Positions 37,516 through 51,194 of a DNA stretch of 64,000 nt are shown piece after piece. The stretch covers positions 1-64,000 of the forward strand of contig NZ_WQLB01000017.1 of NCBI RefSeq assembly GCF_009755355.1, written 5' to 3'. The translations under genes and the position numbers were made by a program. Each line of letters begins with the position of its first letter. The stretch's first letter is position 1. The notes beneath the pieces were generated by a model. It saw only the letters and a program-made list of their open reading frames with translations. It was not told the DNA's origin and made no database searches. The stretch comes from Deinococcus arboris (GTDB lineage: Bacteria; Deinococcota; Deinococci; Deinococcales; Deinococcaceae).

Positions 37516-38223
37516 GTGCCTCCGTTTCTGCGCGGCCTGACGCTGGGCCTGTCTCTGATTGTCGCCATCGGCCCGCAAAACGCCTTTGTGCTGCGCGCCG
37601 GCCTGACGCGGCGGCACGCCCTGCTCTCGGCACTCACCTGCGCGCTGTGCGACAGCCTCCTGATTGCGCTTGGGGTGCTGGGGCTGGGCAGTTGGCTGGC
37701 CCGCGTGCCGGTTCTGGTGACGCTGGGCACGTTGCTGGGGGCTGCGTTTCTCGGTTGGTACGGTCTGAAAGCGCTGCGGTCAGCGTGGGCCGGTGGCGGG
37801 ACTGGATTGGCGGCAGGCGAGAACGAGACGAGCCCCGCCACGCCCAGACAGGTTGTGGGGACGGCCCTGGGCTTCAGCCTGCTGAATCCCCACGCCCTGC
37901 TCGACACTGTGGTCCTGCTGGGCGGGGCCAGCGCTGGCCTGGACGGGGAGGGCCGCCTGGCCTTCCTGGGCGGCACGGCTCTGGCCTCGTGGGCCTGGTT
38001 TTTCGCGCTGGCGCTGGCGGGGCGCACCCTGGCGCCCATCATGGCCCGCCCGCAGGCGTGGCGGGTGCTGGATACCCTGATCGGCGTGACTTTACTGGTC
38101 ACGGCAGTGAGCCTGCTACTGACAGCAGCGGCCAGTTTCACACTGGAGACGAGGACCCTCCTCCAGGCCGTTGAGGCGGCTTTCTCTTTCAGGCACTCTT
38201 GGCCGCTGTGGCTTTCTCTCTGA
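37516..38223 (+). CDS. LysE/ArgO-type amino-acid exporter
   Basis: This 235-residue inner-membrane protein has six hydrophobic segments and the LysE/ArgO motif GLSLIVAIGPQNAFVLRAGLTRRHAL near the start, and SLLNPHALLDTVVLLGG in the middle. These are the pattern of basic amino-acid exporters of lysine and arginine, which prevent toxic build-up. It lies in the arginine island, which supports arginine as substrate. GTG start, with a -10 box 7 nt ahead. No LysG/ArgP regulator is adjacent. Confidence 0.88.
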   Translation: MPPFLRGLTLGLSLIVAIGPQNAFVLRAGLTRRHALLSALTCALCDSLLIALGVLGLGSWLARVPVLVTLGTLLGAAFLGWYGLKALRSAWAGGGTGLAAGENETSPATPRQVVGTALGFSLLNPHALLDTVVLLGGASAGLDGEGRLAFLGGTALASWAWFFALALAGRTLAPIMARPQAWRVLDTLIGVTLLVTAVSLLLTAAASFTLETRTLLQAVEAAFSFRHSWPLWLSL

Positions 38224-38225
38224 GC

Positions 38226-39044
38226 CTACAGAGCCAGCAGCGGAGTTCCCGACCCTTCCTCTAGGCGACGAATGGCGCTCAAGACCGCGCCCCAGTCAGT
38301 GGGGTCTTGAAGCCCCGATTCAGGAAAAAGAGTGAGCTGACGCTGCTGCGCCAGCGAGGTCAGGGCAGCCGCGTCCAGCTGACCCAGCGCGGCCACAGCC
38401 TGCACGCGGGCCGTCATGGCGGTGTCTAGGCGCCCACGAAAATCTTCGACCTCTGCCGCGAAAGCCGCCACACTCATGGCCTGCTGGCCCCAGGTTTCGG
38501 TCCAGCACAGGTGGCCCTGCACGCGCTGTTCTCGGGTGTCCCAGGCGACATTTACGTTCTCCCCCACCCGCCAGAAGCGCAGGAGGGGCGGCGCCGCCAG
38601 ATAGCCCATGTCCAGCGCCCGCACGTTCGCCCAGCTGGTGGCCGCTGACCAGAGTTCCCAGCTGGCCTGCTCATCGTCGTCGGGCAGGGCGTGCCACCAC
38701 GCCGACACCGGGGCGTGCCAGGCGTCCCATGCCCCGGAAGCCAGCGCGGCGGCCAATTCCGCAGGGAGAGGCTCCAGCACCCGCGGCAGCAGCCCCTCCA
38801 GGTCAAGCCAGAAGCGGGCGACCAGATAGTCCAGGTGCGGCTCGGGGCCCGGGGGCTGCCCCAGAGCATAGTCAAACTCGGGGTGGTTGGTGGGCACGTC
38901 GCCGGCCGGTGTCCTCAACCAGTACCAGCCGTCGGTCAGCCAGTACCAGCCGCGCAGATACGGCAATGGATCAGCCCCTCCTGCCGTCCACCGCTCAAGC
39001 AGCTCGGGCAGGGGGCGCAGGCGAAACCCAAACAGCGGCGTCAC
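38226..39044 (-). CDS. DUF5984-like protein of unknown function
   Basis: This 272-residue protein has near its N terminus FRLRPLPELLERWTAGGADPLPYLRGWYWLTDGWYWL, the Trp-rich start of DUF5984-type proteins, and a later WDTREQRVQGHLCWTETWGQ. No catalytic motif is evident. It starts with GTG overlapping the stop of the MFS gene (GTGA), so it is made from the same transcript. The long frame upstream lies in the MFS gene and is ignored. Function unknown. Confidence 0.65.
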   Translation of the reverse strand: MTPLFGFRLRPLPELLERWTAGGADPLPYLRGWYWLTDGWYWLRTPAGDVPTNHPEFDYALGQPPGPEPHLDYLVARFWLDLEGLLPRVLEPLPAELAAALASGAWDAWHAPVSAWWHALPDDDEQASWELWSAATSWANVRALDMGYLAAPPLLRFWRVGENVNVAWDTREQRVQGHLCWTETWGQQAMSVAAFAAEVEDFRGRLDTAMTARVQAVAALGQLDAAALTSLAQQRQLTLFPESGLQDPTDWGAVLSAIRRLEEGSGTPLLAL

Positions 39045-40258
39045 CGCAGGTCTCCCTTGCCCGCGCGACTCAGGAGCGGCAGGATGGGCAGACGGACGAA
39101 CGCAGCCAGGGCCAGCGCCGCGCGCACCCGCCACAGGTTCCCGGCCAGCCCGAACAGAGGCCCGCAGCTGACCTGCCCCAGCGCGTCGGCCTGCGAGGCG
39201 AAAGAATTGATGGTGGCGCGCGAACCAGGGGGCAAGCCCTGGTTGAGCCACGCGGCGTACAGAGGACTGTACAGGCCGCGCAGCACCCCATGAATCAGCA
39301 GCGCCCCCGCTGCCCACCCAAAGCCGGGCGCCAGCGCAAACGCCAGCAGCGCGGCCACGCTCAGCCCCAGGACCACGCGCAGGGTACGCGCCACCTGTGC
39401 GGGCCGGCTCAGGTCCAGACGGCGGCGCAGCGGTTCTAGCACGGCCCAGCCTAGCCCAGAACCCACCAGCGCCAGGGCAATAAACCAGCCCTGCGCGCTC
39501 AGGCCCCCAGGCAACCCGGTTTCGCGCAGCAGCAAGAACTCGTTCAGCCGGTCCAGAGCTTCAGTGCTGGCGCCGTACAGGGCCGCCGCCACAATCAGCA
39601 GGATCAGGACCAGGCGGCCCCTCACCTCGCGCGCGCCCTGAACCAGCGGGGCCGTCAGGCCAACCCAGGTATGGCGCTCGCCAGGAGCGGCAGGCGCAAA
39701 CTTCTCTTCCGGCATGGCGCGCGCCAGAAACGCCGCCAGGACCAGCATTGTGCCGCCGCCCACCACGATGCAGAGCGCGGGGCCGCCCACACCCGACAGG
39801 CCCGCTGCGCCCAGGATGCCCAGCACCCCCGCCACGCGGGCATACTGGCCGCCCAGCAGCAGAGCGCCGCCCAGGCGGTCCTCGCCCAGTTCATCGGCCA
39901 GCCACGCTTCCTGGGCGCCGCTGAGGCAGGTGTAGCCCACGGCGCTGACCACCTGCGCCGCCAGAATGACCGCAAACACGGGAAATGAGCCCACCAGCAG
40001 CATGGCCGCGCCCAGGGCCGCGCAGCCCACGACCACCGACCACTTGCGCGAAAAGGCGTCGGCCAGGACGCCTGTAGGCACCTCTAGGACAAACGTCGAG
40101 AGTTCCAGCGCCGCGCCCACCAACAGCAGCTCAAAGGGCGTGAGGCCCACAGTTTGAACGAAATACAGCCCCTGCAGCGTGTAGGCCAGGGCAAATGCAG
40201 CGGCCATGACGGTCTCGGTAACCAGATAAACCCGCAGAGGGCGGGAGGGATAGGACAT
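39041..40258 (-). CDS. Major facilitator superfamily transporter
   Basis: This 405-residue protein has about 12 membrane segments and MFS loop signature between helices 2 and 3 (GVLADAFSRKWSVVVGC). It is of the drug-efflux or sugar type with no specific marks for substrate. A GAGG lies upstream of the ATG. The DUF5984-like gene is coupled to its end. It runs divergently from carB, with 276 bp between. Confidence 0.85.
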   Translation of the reverse strand: MSYPSRPLRVYLVTETVMAAAFALAYTLQGLYFVQTVGLTPFELLLVGAALELSTFVLEVPTGVLADAFSRKWSVVVGCAALGAAMLLVGSFPVFAVILAAQVVSAVGYTCLSGAQEAWLADELGEDRLGGALLLGGQYARVAGVLGILGAAGLSGVGGPALCIVVGGGTMLVLAAFLARAMPEEKFAPAAPGERHTWVGLTAPLVQGAREVRGRLVLILLIVAAALYGASTEALDRLNEFLLLRETGLPGGLSAQGWFIALALVGSGLGWAVLEPLRRRLDLSRPAQVARTLRVVLGLSVAALLAFALAPGFGWAAGALLIHGVLRGLYSPLYAAWLNQGLPPGSRATINSFASQADALGQVSCGPLFGLAGNLWRVRAALALAAFVRLPILPLLSRAGKGDLR

Positions 40259-40534
40259 GACAAACCTCGGGGGGTGAATGTTCAGGGGTCAACGTGAAGC
40301 GGCGCGTGGCCTGAAGGAGGCCCGCCGCAGCTTCAGAACGTGGTGGAGGTCAGTTCAGGGTTGACATGGTGAATCACTCCCGAGGTTCGGGATGGGGGCA
40401 GGATAGGGGGGCGCGGCGCCGAGCGCGATAAGCCAGGTGGCGCAGAGGGGTGCTCCCTGTCCCGCATGGCTGCATAAGTTTGCAGACTGGCCTACCCCCC
40501 AGGCCTCCAAACCGTGTTACGCTCGTTCTCTGGA

Positions 40535-43609
<3,075 letters not shown>

Positions 43610-43622
43610 GCTGAATTCTAGA

Positions 43623-43650
43623 AAAGAGGGCGCCCTGTGGCGCTCTCTTT
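43623..43650 (+). terminator. Rho-independent terminator of carB
   Basis: AAAGAGGGCGCC (43623-43634) and GGCGCTCTCTTT (43639-43650) form a 12-bp stem with one G-T pair and a 4-nt loop, ending in T's. It lies 14 nt after the carB stop and excludes the GTG at 43637 as start of the next gene. Confidence 0.75.
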
Positions 43651-43663
43651 CGCTGTTGTAGGC

Positions 43664-44002
43664 ATGATGGAACGGTACGCTAGCGCCACTGTGCCTCTCT
43701 TGCGCCTCCGCTTTTTCTTTGACACTGGCTCTGGCATCTGCCTGTGGGCGGGCGATGCGGCCACAGAGGAACGCTGTGGGCTGGCCGTCGAAGCCCAGGA
43801 TCTCCCTCTGCCGCCCGAGGTGGTGGCCGAGGCCGAACGCCTCATTGACCTCTGGGATACCGGCATTGACTGGAACAATCCAGGCGAGCCATCCCCCTGG
43901 ACAGCAGAGGATGAGCAGGACTTTCAGGCGCAGGCGGATGCGCTGTTGGGGCGGCTGCGGGCGGCATTGGGGCCAGATTTTGAGGTGGTGGACGAGCGAT
44001 AA
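43664..44002 (+). CDS. Small acidic protein of unknown function
   Basis: This protein of about 112 residues has LRFFFDTGSGICLWAGDA and a WDTGIDWNNPGEPSPWTAEDEQDF segment, then an acidic helix. It is cytoplasmic with no signal peptide. I do not recognise the family. The ATG at 43664 follows the carB terminator; one codon later is another ATG. It has its own terminator (44018-44053). It is not linked by operon to carB. Confidence 0.55.
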   Translation: MMERYASATVPLLRLRFFFDTGSGICLWAGDAATEERCGLAVEAQDLPLPPEVVAEAERLIDLWDTGIDWNNPGEPSPWTAEDEQDFQAQADALLGRLRAALGPDFEVVDER

Positions 44003-44017
44003 TCCCACCCAGACAAA

Positions 44018-44053
44018 GAGACGGCGCGTCAAGCTGCCGTCTCCTTTTTCTTT
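44018..44053 (+). terminator. Rho-independent terminator
   Basis: GAGACGGC (44018-44025) and GCCGTCTC (44036-44043) around a 10-nt loop, then CTTTTTCTTT. It ends the small acidic protein's mRNA. Confidence 0.75.
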
Positions 44054-44073
44054 GCTCCGTGTGCCCAGCGTTT

Positions 44074-44535
44074 TTACTGCACAGTGATGCGCGCGGTGGT
44101 TTTGGCGTAACGCGTAGAGAAGGTCACGACATACTCGCCTGCCTGGGACAGCCCTGGCACCGACATGGGGTAGCGGGCGCTGCCACCGGGGGCCAGCGTG
44201 ACGGGCTGGATATACCGCGCGCAAAGTGTAGCGGCCGGGTCCATCAGAGTGATCGTGGCCCCAGTACGAACCGACTTGGCCGTGACTGCCACCGGGCACA
44301 GATTCATGTCAACCTGCTGCGACTGGGCCGAGGTATTCATTAAGGTCAGGACGGTGTCAATGTCCCCAGCTCGGGCGACCCGCACCGGCACACGCGCCGT
44401 TAACTGAAAATTCTGGGTGGTCTGGGCCGCCACTGGACTGGAGGCGGATGGAGCAGCGGTCAGAGAGGTCTGGCAGGCGGCAAGCAGAACTGGAACGGCA
44501 AGCAGAAGAAAACGAACAGGCTGCTGTTTTTTCAT
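44074..44535 (-). CDS. Lipoprotein with Ig-like domain
   Basis: This 153-residue protein has a lipoprotein signal with lipobox LLAAC (Cys 21) and a Ser/Ala/Thr-rich linker, then a beta-sandwich segment (FQLTARVPVRVARAGDIDTVLTLMNTS) like the BsuPI/Ig-type domains. It should be anchored in a membrane facing outward. Function unknown. It converges on the preceding gene and diverges from the SH3 gene. Confidence 0.72.
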   Translation of the reverse strand: MKKQQPVRFLLLAVPVLLAACQTSLTAAPSASSPVAAQTTQNFQLTARVPVRVARAGDIDTVLTLMNTSAQSQQVDMNLCPVAVTAKSVRTGATITLMDPAATLCARYIQPVTLAPGGSARYPMSVPGLSQAGEYVVTFSTRYAKTTARITVQ

Positions 44536-44719
44536 AACAAAGCTCCCTGGGCGCCGCTGTGTTCAGCAGGTCACGCCCCTGGCTGAGAAGACCCTGAGTT
44601 CATCAGGGCAGTGTCTGATTCGCTCAGTCCCCAGAGAAGCACTCGGCTCAACGAAGACTGACGTCAGGCTTCAACCCCCGTTCACCCTCCGTCAGCTTTC
44701 GGGTGTCAGGCTGCCCCCT

Positions 44720-45118
44720 ATGCACAAGATTGTTCAAGCCTCTGCCCTCGCCCTGGCCTTGCTGGGCACCGCGCAAGCCGCCACCGCCGTCACGACCACC
44801 ACGGCCAATCTGCGCCGCGCGCCTTCCATGTCAGGCCCAGTGGTGGCCGTGGTGCCCCAGGGCCGCCTGCTGACTGTGGCCTGTCAGGGAAACTGGTGCC
44901 GCACCACCTTCCAGGGGCGCGGCGGCTACATGGCCCGCACCCTGCTGCGCCCCGTCACCAACAGCGCGCCCTTGGCCGGTGAAGGCACCCGCTTCTTTGC
45001 CACCTGCCAGGCTATGCGCAGGGCGGGTGTCGCCCCACTGCGCATTGGCAACCCTGGCTACCGCGTGGCCCTGGACCCCAACCACAACGGCTGGGCCTGC
45101 GACGCAGGCGAACGGTAA
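44720..45118 (+). CDS. Exported SH3b-excalibur protein
   Basis: This 132-residue protein has a signal peptide (ALALALLGTAQA), an SH3-type domain (about 25-78) with TTTTANLRRAPSMSGPVVAVV and WCRTTFQGRGGYMA, and an excalibur calcium-binding tail, about 93-128, ending DPNHNGWACD, in which Asp/Asn ligands and the paired Cys 96 and Cys 127 are kept. Such proteins bind cell-wall material or calcium outside the cell. The ATG at 44720 is the first to give a signal peptide. Confidence 0.8.
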   Translation: MHKIVQASALALALLGTAQAATAVTTTTANLRRAPSMSGPVVAVVPQGRLLTVACQGNWCRTTFQGRGGYMARTLLRPVTNSAPLAGEGTRFFATCQAMRRAGVAPLRIGNPGYRVALDPNHNGWACDAGER

Positions 45119-45182
45119 AGCCAGCTCAAGACCGTGGGAAAACCCCTTCTCACGGCCCTGTCTGTTCTCTCTGCTGACAACT

Positions 45183-46169
45183 CTAGAGAGACAGGCGCAT
45201 GACGCCCAGGCCGCCTTTCTTGGCGATATACATGGCCTGGTCGGCATACGAGAGCAGGTCGTCAGGGTCTGGCCGCTCCACGTGTGGCGGCACCTCCACC
45301 AGCCCCAGGCTGAGGCCCACCGAGCCGGGCCTGTCTGGAAAGGCGACCAGCAGCTCGGCACTCACCTGTTGCGCGCGCAGCAGGGCGTCTGGTCCAGTAA
45401 AGAGCAGCGTGAACTGATCGGCTTTCAGGCGGCCTGCTTGCTCGCCGCTGCGCAGCAGGCTCTGAGCCGTTTGGCCCACCCGGCGCAGCAGTGCGTCTCC
45501 GGCGGCGGGGCCATGCGTCGCATTCAGGGCCCCAAACTGGTGAAGGTCAAGCAGGCCCACCACCACCGGCGTCTGGGTAACGGCGGCCTCCTGCTGGGCC
45601 AGGAACACCGCGCGCATGAAGGCGCGGCGGGTGGCCAGGCCGGTCAAGTCGTCCCGGAGCGTCTGGTCGTACAGGCGGCGGGTCAGGCGGCGCAGGTGCA
45701 GCTCACTGGCCACCAGCTCGGCAAAATTGGACAGCGTGGTTCGGTCAGCGGCGGTGAAGGGGCGCGGCTCCTGGTCAATGACGCAGATGGTGCCCACCGC
45801 GTGCCCGGTCTCCGTGACCACCGGCGCACCTGCGTAAAAGCGGATATGAGGCTCGTGCGTGACACCGCGCATGTGGGCGGTGGCGTCCAGGCGGGCCGCG
45901 TCCTCAATCACCGTGACGCCCGGCTGCCCGATCACCAGGGCACAGATTGAATCCTGGCGCGGGTCCTCCGAGTGCCGGAAGCCCACTGTGGCCTTGAACC
46001 ACTGCCGGTCCCGGTCAACCAGGGTAATGGAGCCGTAAGGCGCCGAGAAATGCTGCGCCGCCAACCCCATAATCCGGTCAAACTGCGGTTCGCGCGGCGT
46101 GTCAAGAAGCCTAAGGTCATGCAGGTCCGCCAGGCGCTCTTCCTCGCGGGGGTCCAGGGCAACAGCCAT
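45183..46169 (-). CDS. GAF-GGDEF protein with degenerate cyclase site
   Basis: This 328-residue protein has an N-terminal GAF domain (about 20-160; FSAPYGSITLVDRDRQWFKA, GTICVIDQEPRPF) and a C-terminal GGDEF-like domain. In place of the GGDEF motif it has KADQF (RLKADQF), so it should not make cyclic di-GMP. It could bind GTP or act as a sensor or regulator. TATCCT (46175-46180) lies 5 nt before the ATG, a leaderless start. It is convergent with the SH3b gene. Confidence 0.85.
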   Translation of the reverse strand: MAVALDPREEERLADLHDLRLLDTPREPQFDRIMGLAAQHFSAPYGSITLVDRDRQWFKATVGFRHSEDPRQDSICALVIGQPGVTVIEDAARLDATAHMRGVTHEPHIRFYAGAPVVTETGHAVGTICVIDQEPRPFTAADRTTLSNFAELVASELHLRRLTRRLYDQTLRDDLTGLATRRAFMRAVFLAQQEAAVTQTPVVVGLLDLHQFGALNATHGPAAGDALLRRVGQTAQSLLRSGEQAGRLKADQFTLLFTGPDALLRAQQVSAELLVAFPDRPGSVGLSLGLVEVPPHVERPDPDDLLSYADQAMYIAKKGGLGVMRLSL

Positions 46170-46236
46170 ACGGCAGGATAGGGCGCGGGCGATGACGGTT
46201 TCCTGTCACTGCCCCCTTTTGCGCTGGCCTCTTTCC

Positions 46237-47118
46237 TTACTTGTACTGCGGCCAGGGCCAGGTTTTAAAGGTCACTTCCTGCCATTTGGGGTGCATGCCC
46301 TCGTCTTCTTGCAGGTTGACCAGTTTGCTCATGGCGCATTTCTGGTATTTCATCAGCAGGTCTTTTTTCTCGGGCGTCTTGAAGTCGCGGGTGGCCAGCA
46401 CGCTCTGGACCGCCACAGTGGGCACACTGGCGGCGCCCAGGTTGGGATACAGCAGCTTGGCGCTGGTGTAGATGCCCTGCAAGCTGGGCGCGTAGGGCAC
46501 TGGCACCAGATTCACGCCGCTCAGGTCCTTGACCCAGGTGGCCGGCTGCCCCACCACGGCCAGCACGGCGTCGGCCTGATTGCCCCTCAGGGCGGCAAAG
46601 GCGGCGTCGCGGTCTTTGACACTCAGGACGGTGTAGGGCACGCCCAGCTTGGCGCTCAGCACCTTGGCGGTCACCAGGCTGCCGCCCCAGGCGGCCACGC
46701 GCTTGCCCTTCAGGTTGGCAAAGGTGGCCACCCCCGTGGTCGTCACGCGGCCCAGCAGGTCGCGCTTTTGCACCGGCGGTTTGGCAAAGAGGTGAATTTC
46801 CTCGCTGTGCAGCGGCAGCAGGGCCTTGATGTTGTCCACACGGGTGTCGCCGTCAATCTGCTGCTTGGCCTTCAGCACATCACTCTGGACAAACGCCAGC
46901 GAGACCTCGTTACCCAGCAGCAGGTCAATATTTTCCAGGCTCCCGCTGGTGCCACGTTCTTTCAGGTAGGCGCTCTGGGTGCAGACCTTGCCGACGTTCT
47001 TGAACATGATGGAATAGGTGCCAGTCGAGCTGCCGGTCGCCACATTCAGTATGGTCGGCGTGGCCGCCTGGGCGAGAGGGATGGTGAGGAGCAGGGCGGT
47101 CAGGGCCAGTCGTTGCAT
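46237..47118 (-). CDS. TAXI-family solute-binding protein (TRAP-type receptor), orphan
   Basis: This 293-residue protein has a signal peptide (MQRLALTALLLTIPLAQA) and the TAXI pattern: LNVATGSSTGTYSIMF, TSGSLENIDLLLGNEVSLAFVQSDV, FANLKGKRVAAWGGSLVTAKVLSAKLG. TAXI proteins bind C4-dicarboxylates, glutamate or similar and hand them to a DctM-type permease. No such permease is in this window. It is the third gene of an operon behind two membrane proteins, the first of which has a long coiled coil. That gives an unusual context. Confidence 0.82.
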   Translation of the reverse strand: MQRLALTALLLTIPLAQAATPTILNVATGSSTGTYSIMFKNVGKVCTQSAYLKERGTSGSLENIDLLLGNEVSLAFVQSDVLKAKQQIDGDTRVDNIKALLPLHSEEIHLFAKPPVQKRDLLGRVTTTGVATFANLKGKRVAAWGGSLVTAKVLSAKLGVPYTVLSVKDRDAAFAALRGNQADAVLAVVGQPATWVKDLSGVNLVPVPYAPSLQGIYTSAKLLYPNLGAASVPTVAVQSVLATRDFKTPEKKDLLMKYQKCAMSKLVNLQEDEGMHPKWQEVTFKTWPWPQYK

Positions 47119-47131
47119 GGGTCTCTCCGGG

Positions 47132-47317
47132 TTATTTGAGGTCGCCGTAGCCGCTGCCGCCGCTGGGGGTGGCCGGCACGGTTTCGGTGGGTGCACTGGG
47201 CGCTGGATCGGTCCCCACATTAGCGGTGGCCGAGCGATTCTGGTCCAAGGCAATCACCACGCCGCAGACCACCAGAATCAGGGCCAGCAGCCCGCCCAGG
47301 CGTGCCGCGCGGTTCAT
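47132..47317 (-). CDS. Small single-pass membrane protein
   Basis: This 61-residue protein has one hydrophobic helix (LGGLLALILVVCGVVIAL) and a Thr/Pro/Ala/Gly-rich tail probably outside. Its ATG overlaps the stop of the upstream gene (ATGA), and the next gene starts 13 nt after it. It may be a subunit or linker for the TAXI receptor. Unknown family. Confidence 0.65.
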   Translation of the reverse strand: MNRAARLGGLLALILVVCGVVIALDQNRSATANVGTDPAPSAPTETVPATPSGGSGYGDLK

Positions 47318-48066
47318 GCACTGCCCCGGCGCTGGCTCGTGTTTTCTTCACCAGCGGCCAGCGCCTGATCCAGCAGCGCGGCGTTGCGACCCGCGCGGCG
47401 AGCGATCTCAGACAGGGCGCTTTCGGTAACGTGGCGGTCCTCGGCACTGAGTTTGGCCTGTTGCAGGGCCGTGGCGACGTTGCCCTTGGCCTGCGCCAGC
47501 TGCGTGTCAATACGTGCCTTTTTAATCTGACGGTCAAACTCGGCCAGGTCGGCGCGCAGGTCGGTCAGGTGGGTCTGGGCGCGGGCAAAGGCGTCGCGGC
47601 TGACCTGCAAGTCGTTTTCCCAGCGGGCCACATCGGCCGCGTCCATATCGGCGCGGCTCTGGTCAATCAGGCGGCGAAAGTCTTCCAGATGCCCGTTGGC
47701 CTCCTGAAGCTGCCGCCCCTTGGCCTGAATCAGGCTTTCAAACTGCTTGCGCTGCACGATCAGGGTCTCCAGCGGCATGGCGCGCGCCACCCCCTCCTTG
47801 GCCCGCACCCGCCCGGCATTCAGCGCCAGCATCAGGGCCGGCATCAGGAACACCACGGCCAGCAGGGCCACCAGAAACGCGCCGATGGTTACGGTAGTCA
47901 GGGCCACGTTAAACACGGCAATGGCCGCGCCGCCCAGGGCCGCCAGCGCCAGCACGCCTCCGCCGGTCACCAGGGCAAGTTTGCCCGCTGTGACCGGCCG
48001 CTGCACCGGCGTCTGCGTGGAGGGGCGCAGTTCTATGACACTCTCGTCCCGGAAGGGCTGGCTCAT
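47314..48066 (-). CDS. Two-helix membrane protein with long C-terminal coiled coil
   Basis: This 250-residue protein has two membrane helices (about 28-50 and 55-85; KLALVTGGGVLALAALGGAA and GAFLVALLAVVFLMPALML) and then a helical part of about 150 residues, LETLIVQRKQFESLIQAKG onward, which has a coiled-coil look like PspA-type proteins, though no signature is met. It leads the operon with the small membrane protein and the TAXI receptor. TATAAG (48073-48078) sits 6 nt before the ATG. Function unknown. Confidence 0.65.
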   Translation of the reverse strand: MSQPFRDESVIELRPSTQTPVQRPVTAGKLALVTGGGVLALAALGGAAIAVFNVALTTVTIGAFLVALLAVVFLMPALMLALNAGRVRAKEGVARAMPLETLIVQRKQFESLIQAKGRQLQEANGHLEDFRRLIDQSRADMDAADVARWENDLQVSRDAFARAQTHLTDLRADLAEFDRQIKKARIDTQLAQAKGNVATALQQAKLSAEDRHVTESALSEIARRAGRNAALLDQALAAGEENTSQRRGSA

Positions 48067-48171
48067 ACCCTCCTTATACGCCGAATTTGGGCCGGGCGTT
48101 GCGGCGCTGGCCGAGAACCGGCGACTTTACAGAGCGGCGCTGGGGTGCTACCTTTCCTGGGCCCGCAAACA

Positions 48172-48248
<77 letters not shown>

Positions 48249-48255
48249 GAACAGC

Positions 48256-48285
48256 AAGGCCCCTCCGGTTACAGGAAGGGGCCTT
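48256..48285 (+). terminator. Terminator of tRNA-Ala
   Basis: AAGGCCCCT (48256-48264) and AGGGGCCTT (48277-48285) are perfect arms, followed by CTCGTTT, just after the tRNA. Confidence 0.7.
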
Positions 48286-48339
48286 CTCGTTTCAGTCACG
48301 CCTCTGGTGGACTGAAAGGGGCGCCGCCACACTGCTGGC

Positions 48340-49002
48340 ATGACCCAGCAGGCTTCTCTGTTCGTGACTGACCCCACCGCCGCCCGCGCCCTGCGGCAAG
48401 ACCACACCCTGCTGGGCCTGTTCGTCTCGCCGCAGTCGCCCAGCGACCTGGCCCCGCGCCTGGGCATGGCCCCTAGCCTCGTCCATCACCACGCGCGGCG
48501 GCTGACGGACCTGGGCCTCCTGTTTGAACAGAGGCGCGAGGGCGGGCGCGTGTATTTTCAACTTGCAGCGCGGGAATTTCGGGTGCCCAGCAATCTGCTC
48601 CCGCCGGAGGATACGCAGGGCAACGGCACGGCTGACCTGCACGAGCTGAGTAAAGGCTTTTTGCGCGCCTACGGCCGCTCATGGGCTCAGCTGCACGACA
48701 GCGAGGAAGATGTGTATGGCTTTGGCGACGCCGAACATCCAGCCGCGCCCATGACGCCGCCGGATGCCCCCAGCCCAGAAGGCCACCCCACCCACCTGGA
48801 CCGCCTGACCCTGCACCTGACACCAGCCCGGTATCAGCGCCTGGCCCGCGCCCTAAGTGCCCTGCTGGACGAGGCATCCGCCGAAGGCCACAGCGAGGGC
48901 GGCCAGCCCTGCACCCTGGCGGTCCTGGCCTACCGTGAAGTCCCTGGTCCCGCCCTCAGCCTCTCCCGTTCGATCAACAGTTTTCTGGGTGCACAACAGT
49001 AG
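48340..49002 (+). CDS. Winged-helix (ArsR-like) transcriptional regulator
   Basis: This 220-residue protein has an N-terminal HTH, SPSDLAPRLGMAPSLVHHHARRLTDLGLL, and the wing EQRREGGRVYFQL, like ArsR-type regulators. The C-terminal part, GHPTHLDRLTLHLTPARYQRLARALSALLDEAS, is probably the sensor or dimer part. No metal-binding Cys set is seen. CACACT (48328-48333) lies 6 nt before the ATG, a variant of the leaderless -10 box. The target is unknown; it converges on the acyl-CoA dehydrogenase. Confidence 0.78.
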   Translation: MTQQASLFVTDPTAARALRQDHTLLGLFVSPQSPSDLAPRLGMAPSLVHHHARRLTDLGLLFEQRREGGRVYFQLAAREFRVPSNLLPPEDTQGNGTADLHELSKGFLRAYGRSWAQLHDSEEDVYGFGDAEHPAAPMTPPDAPSPEGHPTHLDRLTLHLTPARYQRLARALSALLDEASAEGHSEGGQPCTLAVLAYREVPGPALSLSRSINSFLGAQQ

Positions 49003-49004
49003 GA

Positions 49005-49035
49005 AAGAGGCACGCCTGTCAGCGGCGTGCCTCTT
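49005..49035. terminator. Two-way terminator
   Basis: AAGAGGCACGCC (49005-49016) and GGCGTGCCTCTT (49024-49035) are perfect 12-bp arms with a 7-nt loop between convergent genes; TT runs occur on both strands. Confidence 0.8.
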
Positions 49036-49050
49036 CTTCCAAACTCTTCT

Positions 49051-50883
<1,833 letters not shown>

Positions 50884-50947
50884 GAGTACGGCCTCCTCGT
50901 GGGGTTTCGCCCCTGGGGGACGCCACCCGGCACTGTTAGTTGAACCG

Positions 50948-50976
50948 AGTATAAAACTTTTGGGGGCAAATGTCAT
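50948..50976 (-). promoter_or_regulatory. Promoter of the acyl-CoA dehydrogenase gene
   Basis: On the minus strand ATGACA (50976-50971), 17 bp, TATACT (50953-50948); about 58 nt leader with GGAGG. A normal, non-leaderless gene. Confidence 0.65.
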
Positions 50977-51155
50977 GTGGTCTGAGCTGGAATTGACCGT
51001 CAGTGGTGACCTCTCGACAGGCCTTACTCGACCGCTTCAAGGGGGCTGAGGAGGCAGCCTAGGCCAGCGCTCTTACTCCAGGTGCATAATCAGTGCGGTC
51101 AGCTCTGCCCTGTTAAGTCGTGTGGGTGAGGGTTTTTCGGAGCTGCCGGCTGGGG

Positions 51156-51184
51156 TTGACCTGCGCTGCATACCGCGTTATGCT
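51156..51184 (+). promoter_or_regulatory. Sigma-70-type promoter in the acyl-CoA dehydrogenase / Crp gap
   Basis: TTGACC (51156-51161), 17 bp, TATGCT (51179-51184), the best consensus promoter seen in the window. It points to the Crp-family gene, but a terminator begins within about 10 nt of the start of transcription. The rest of the 50977-51400 gap shows nothing clear besides a TATGGT box near the Crp-family gene. Confidence 0.65.
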
Positions 51185-51194
51185 TTCTCTATCA

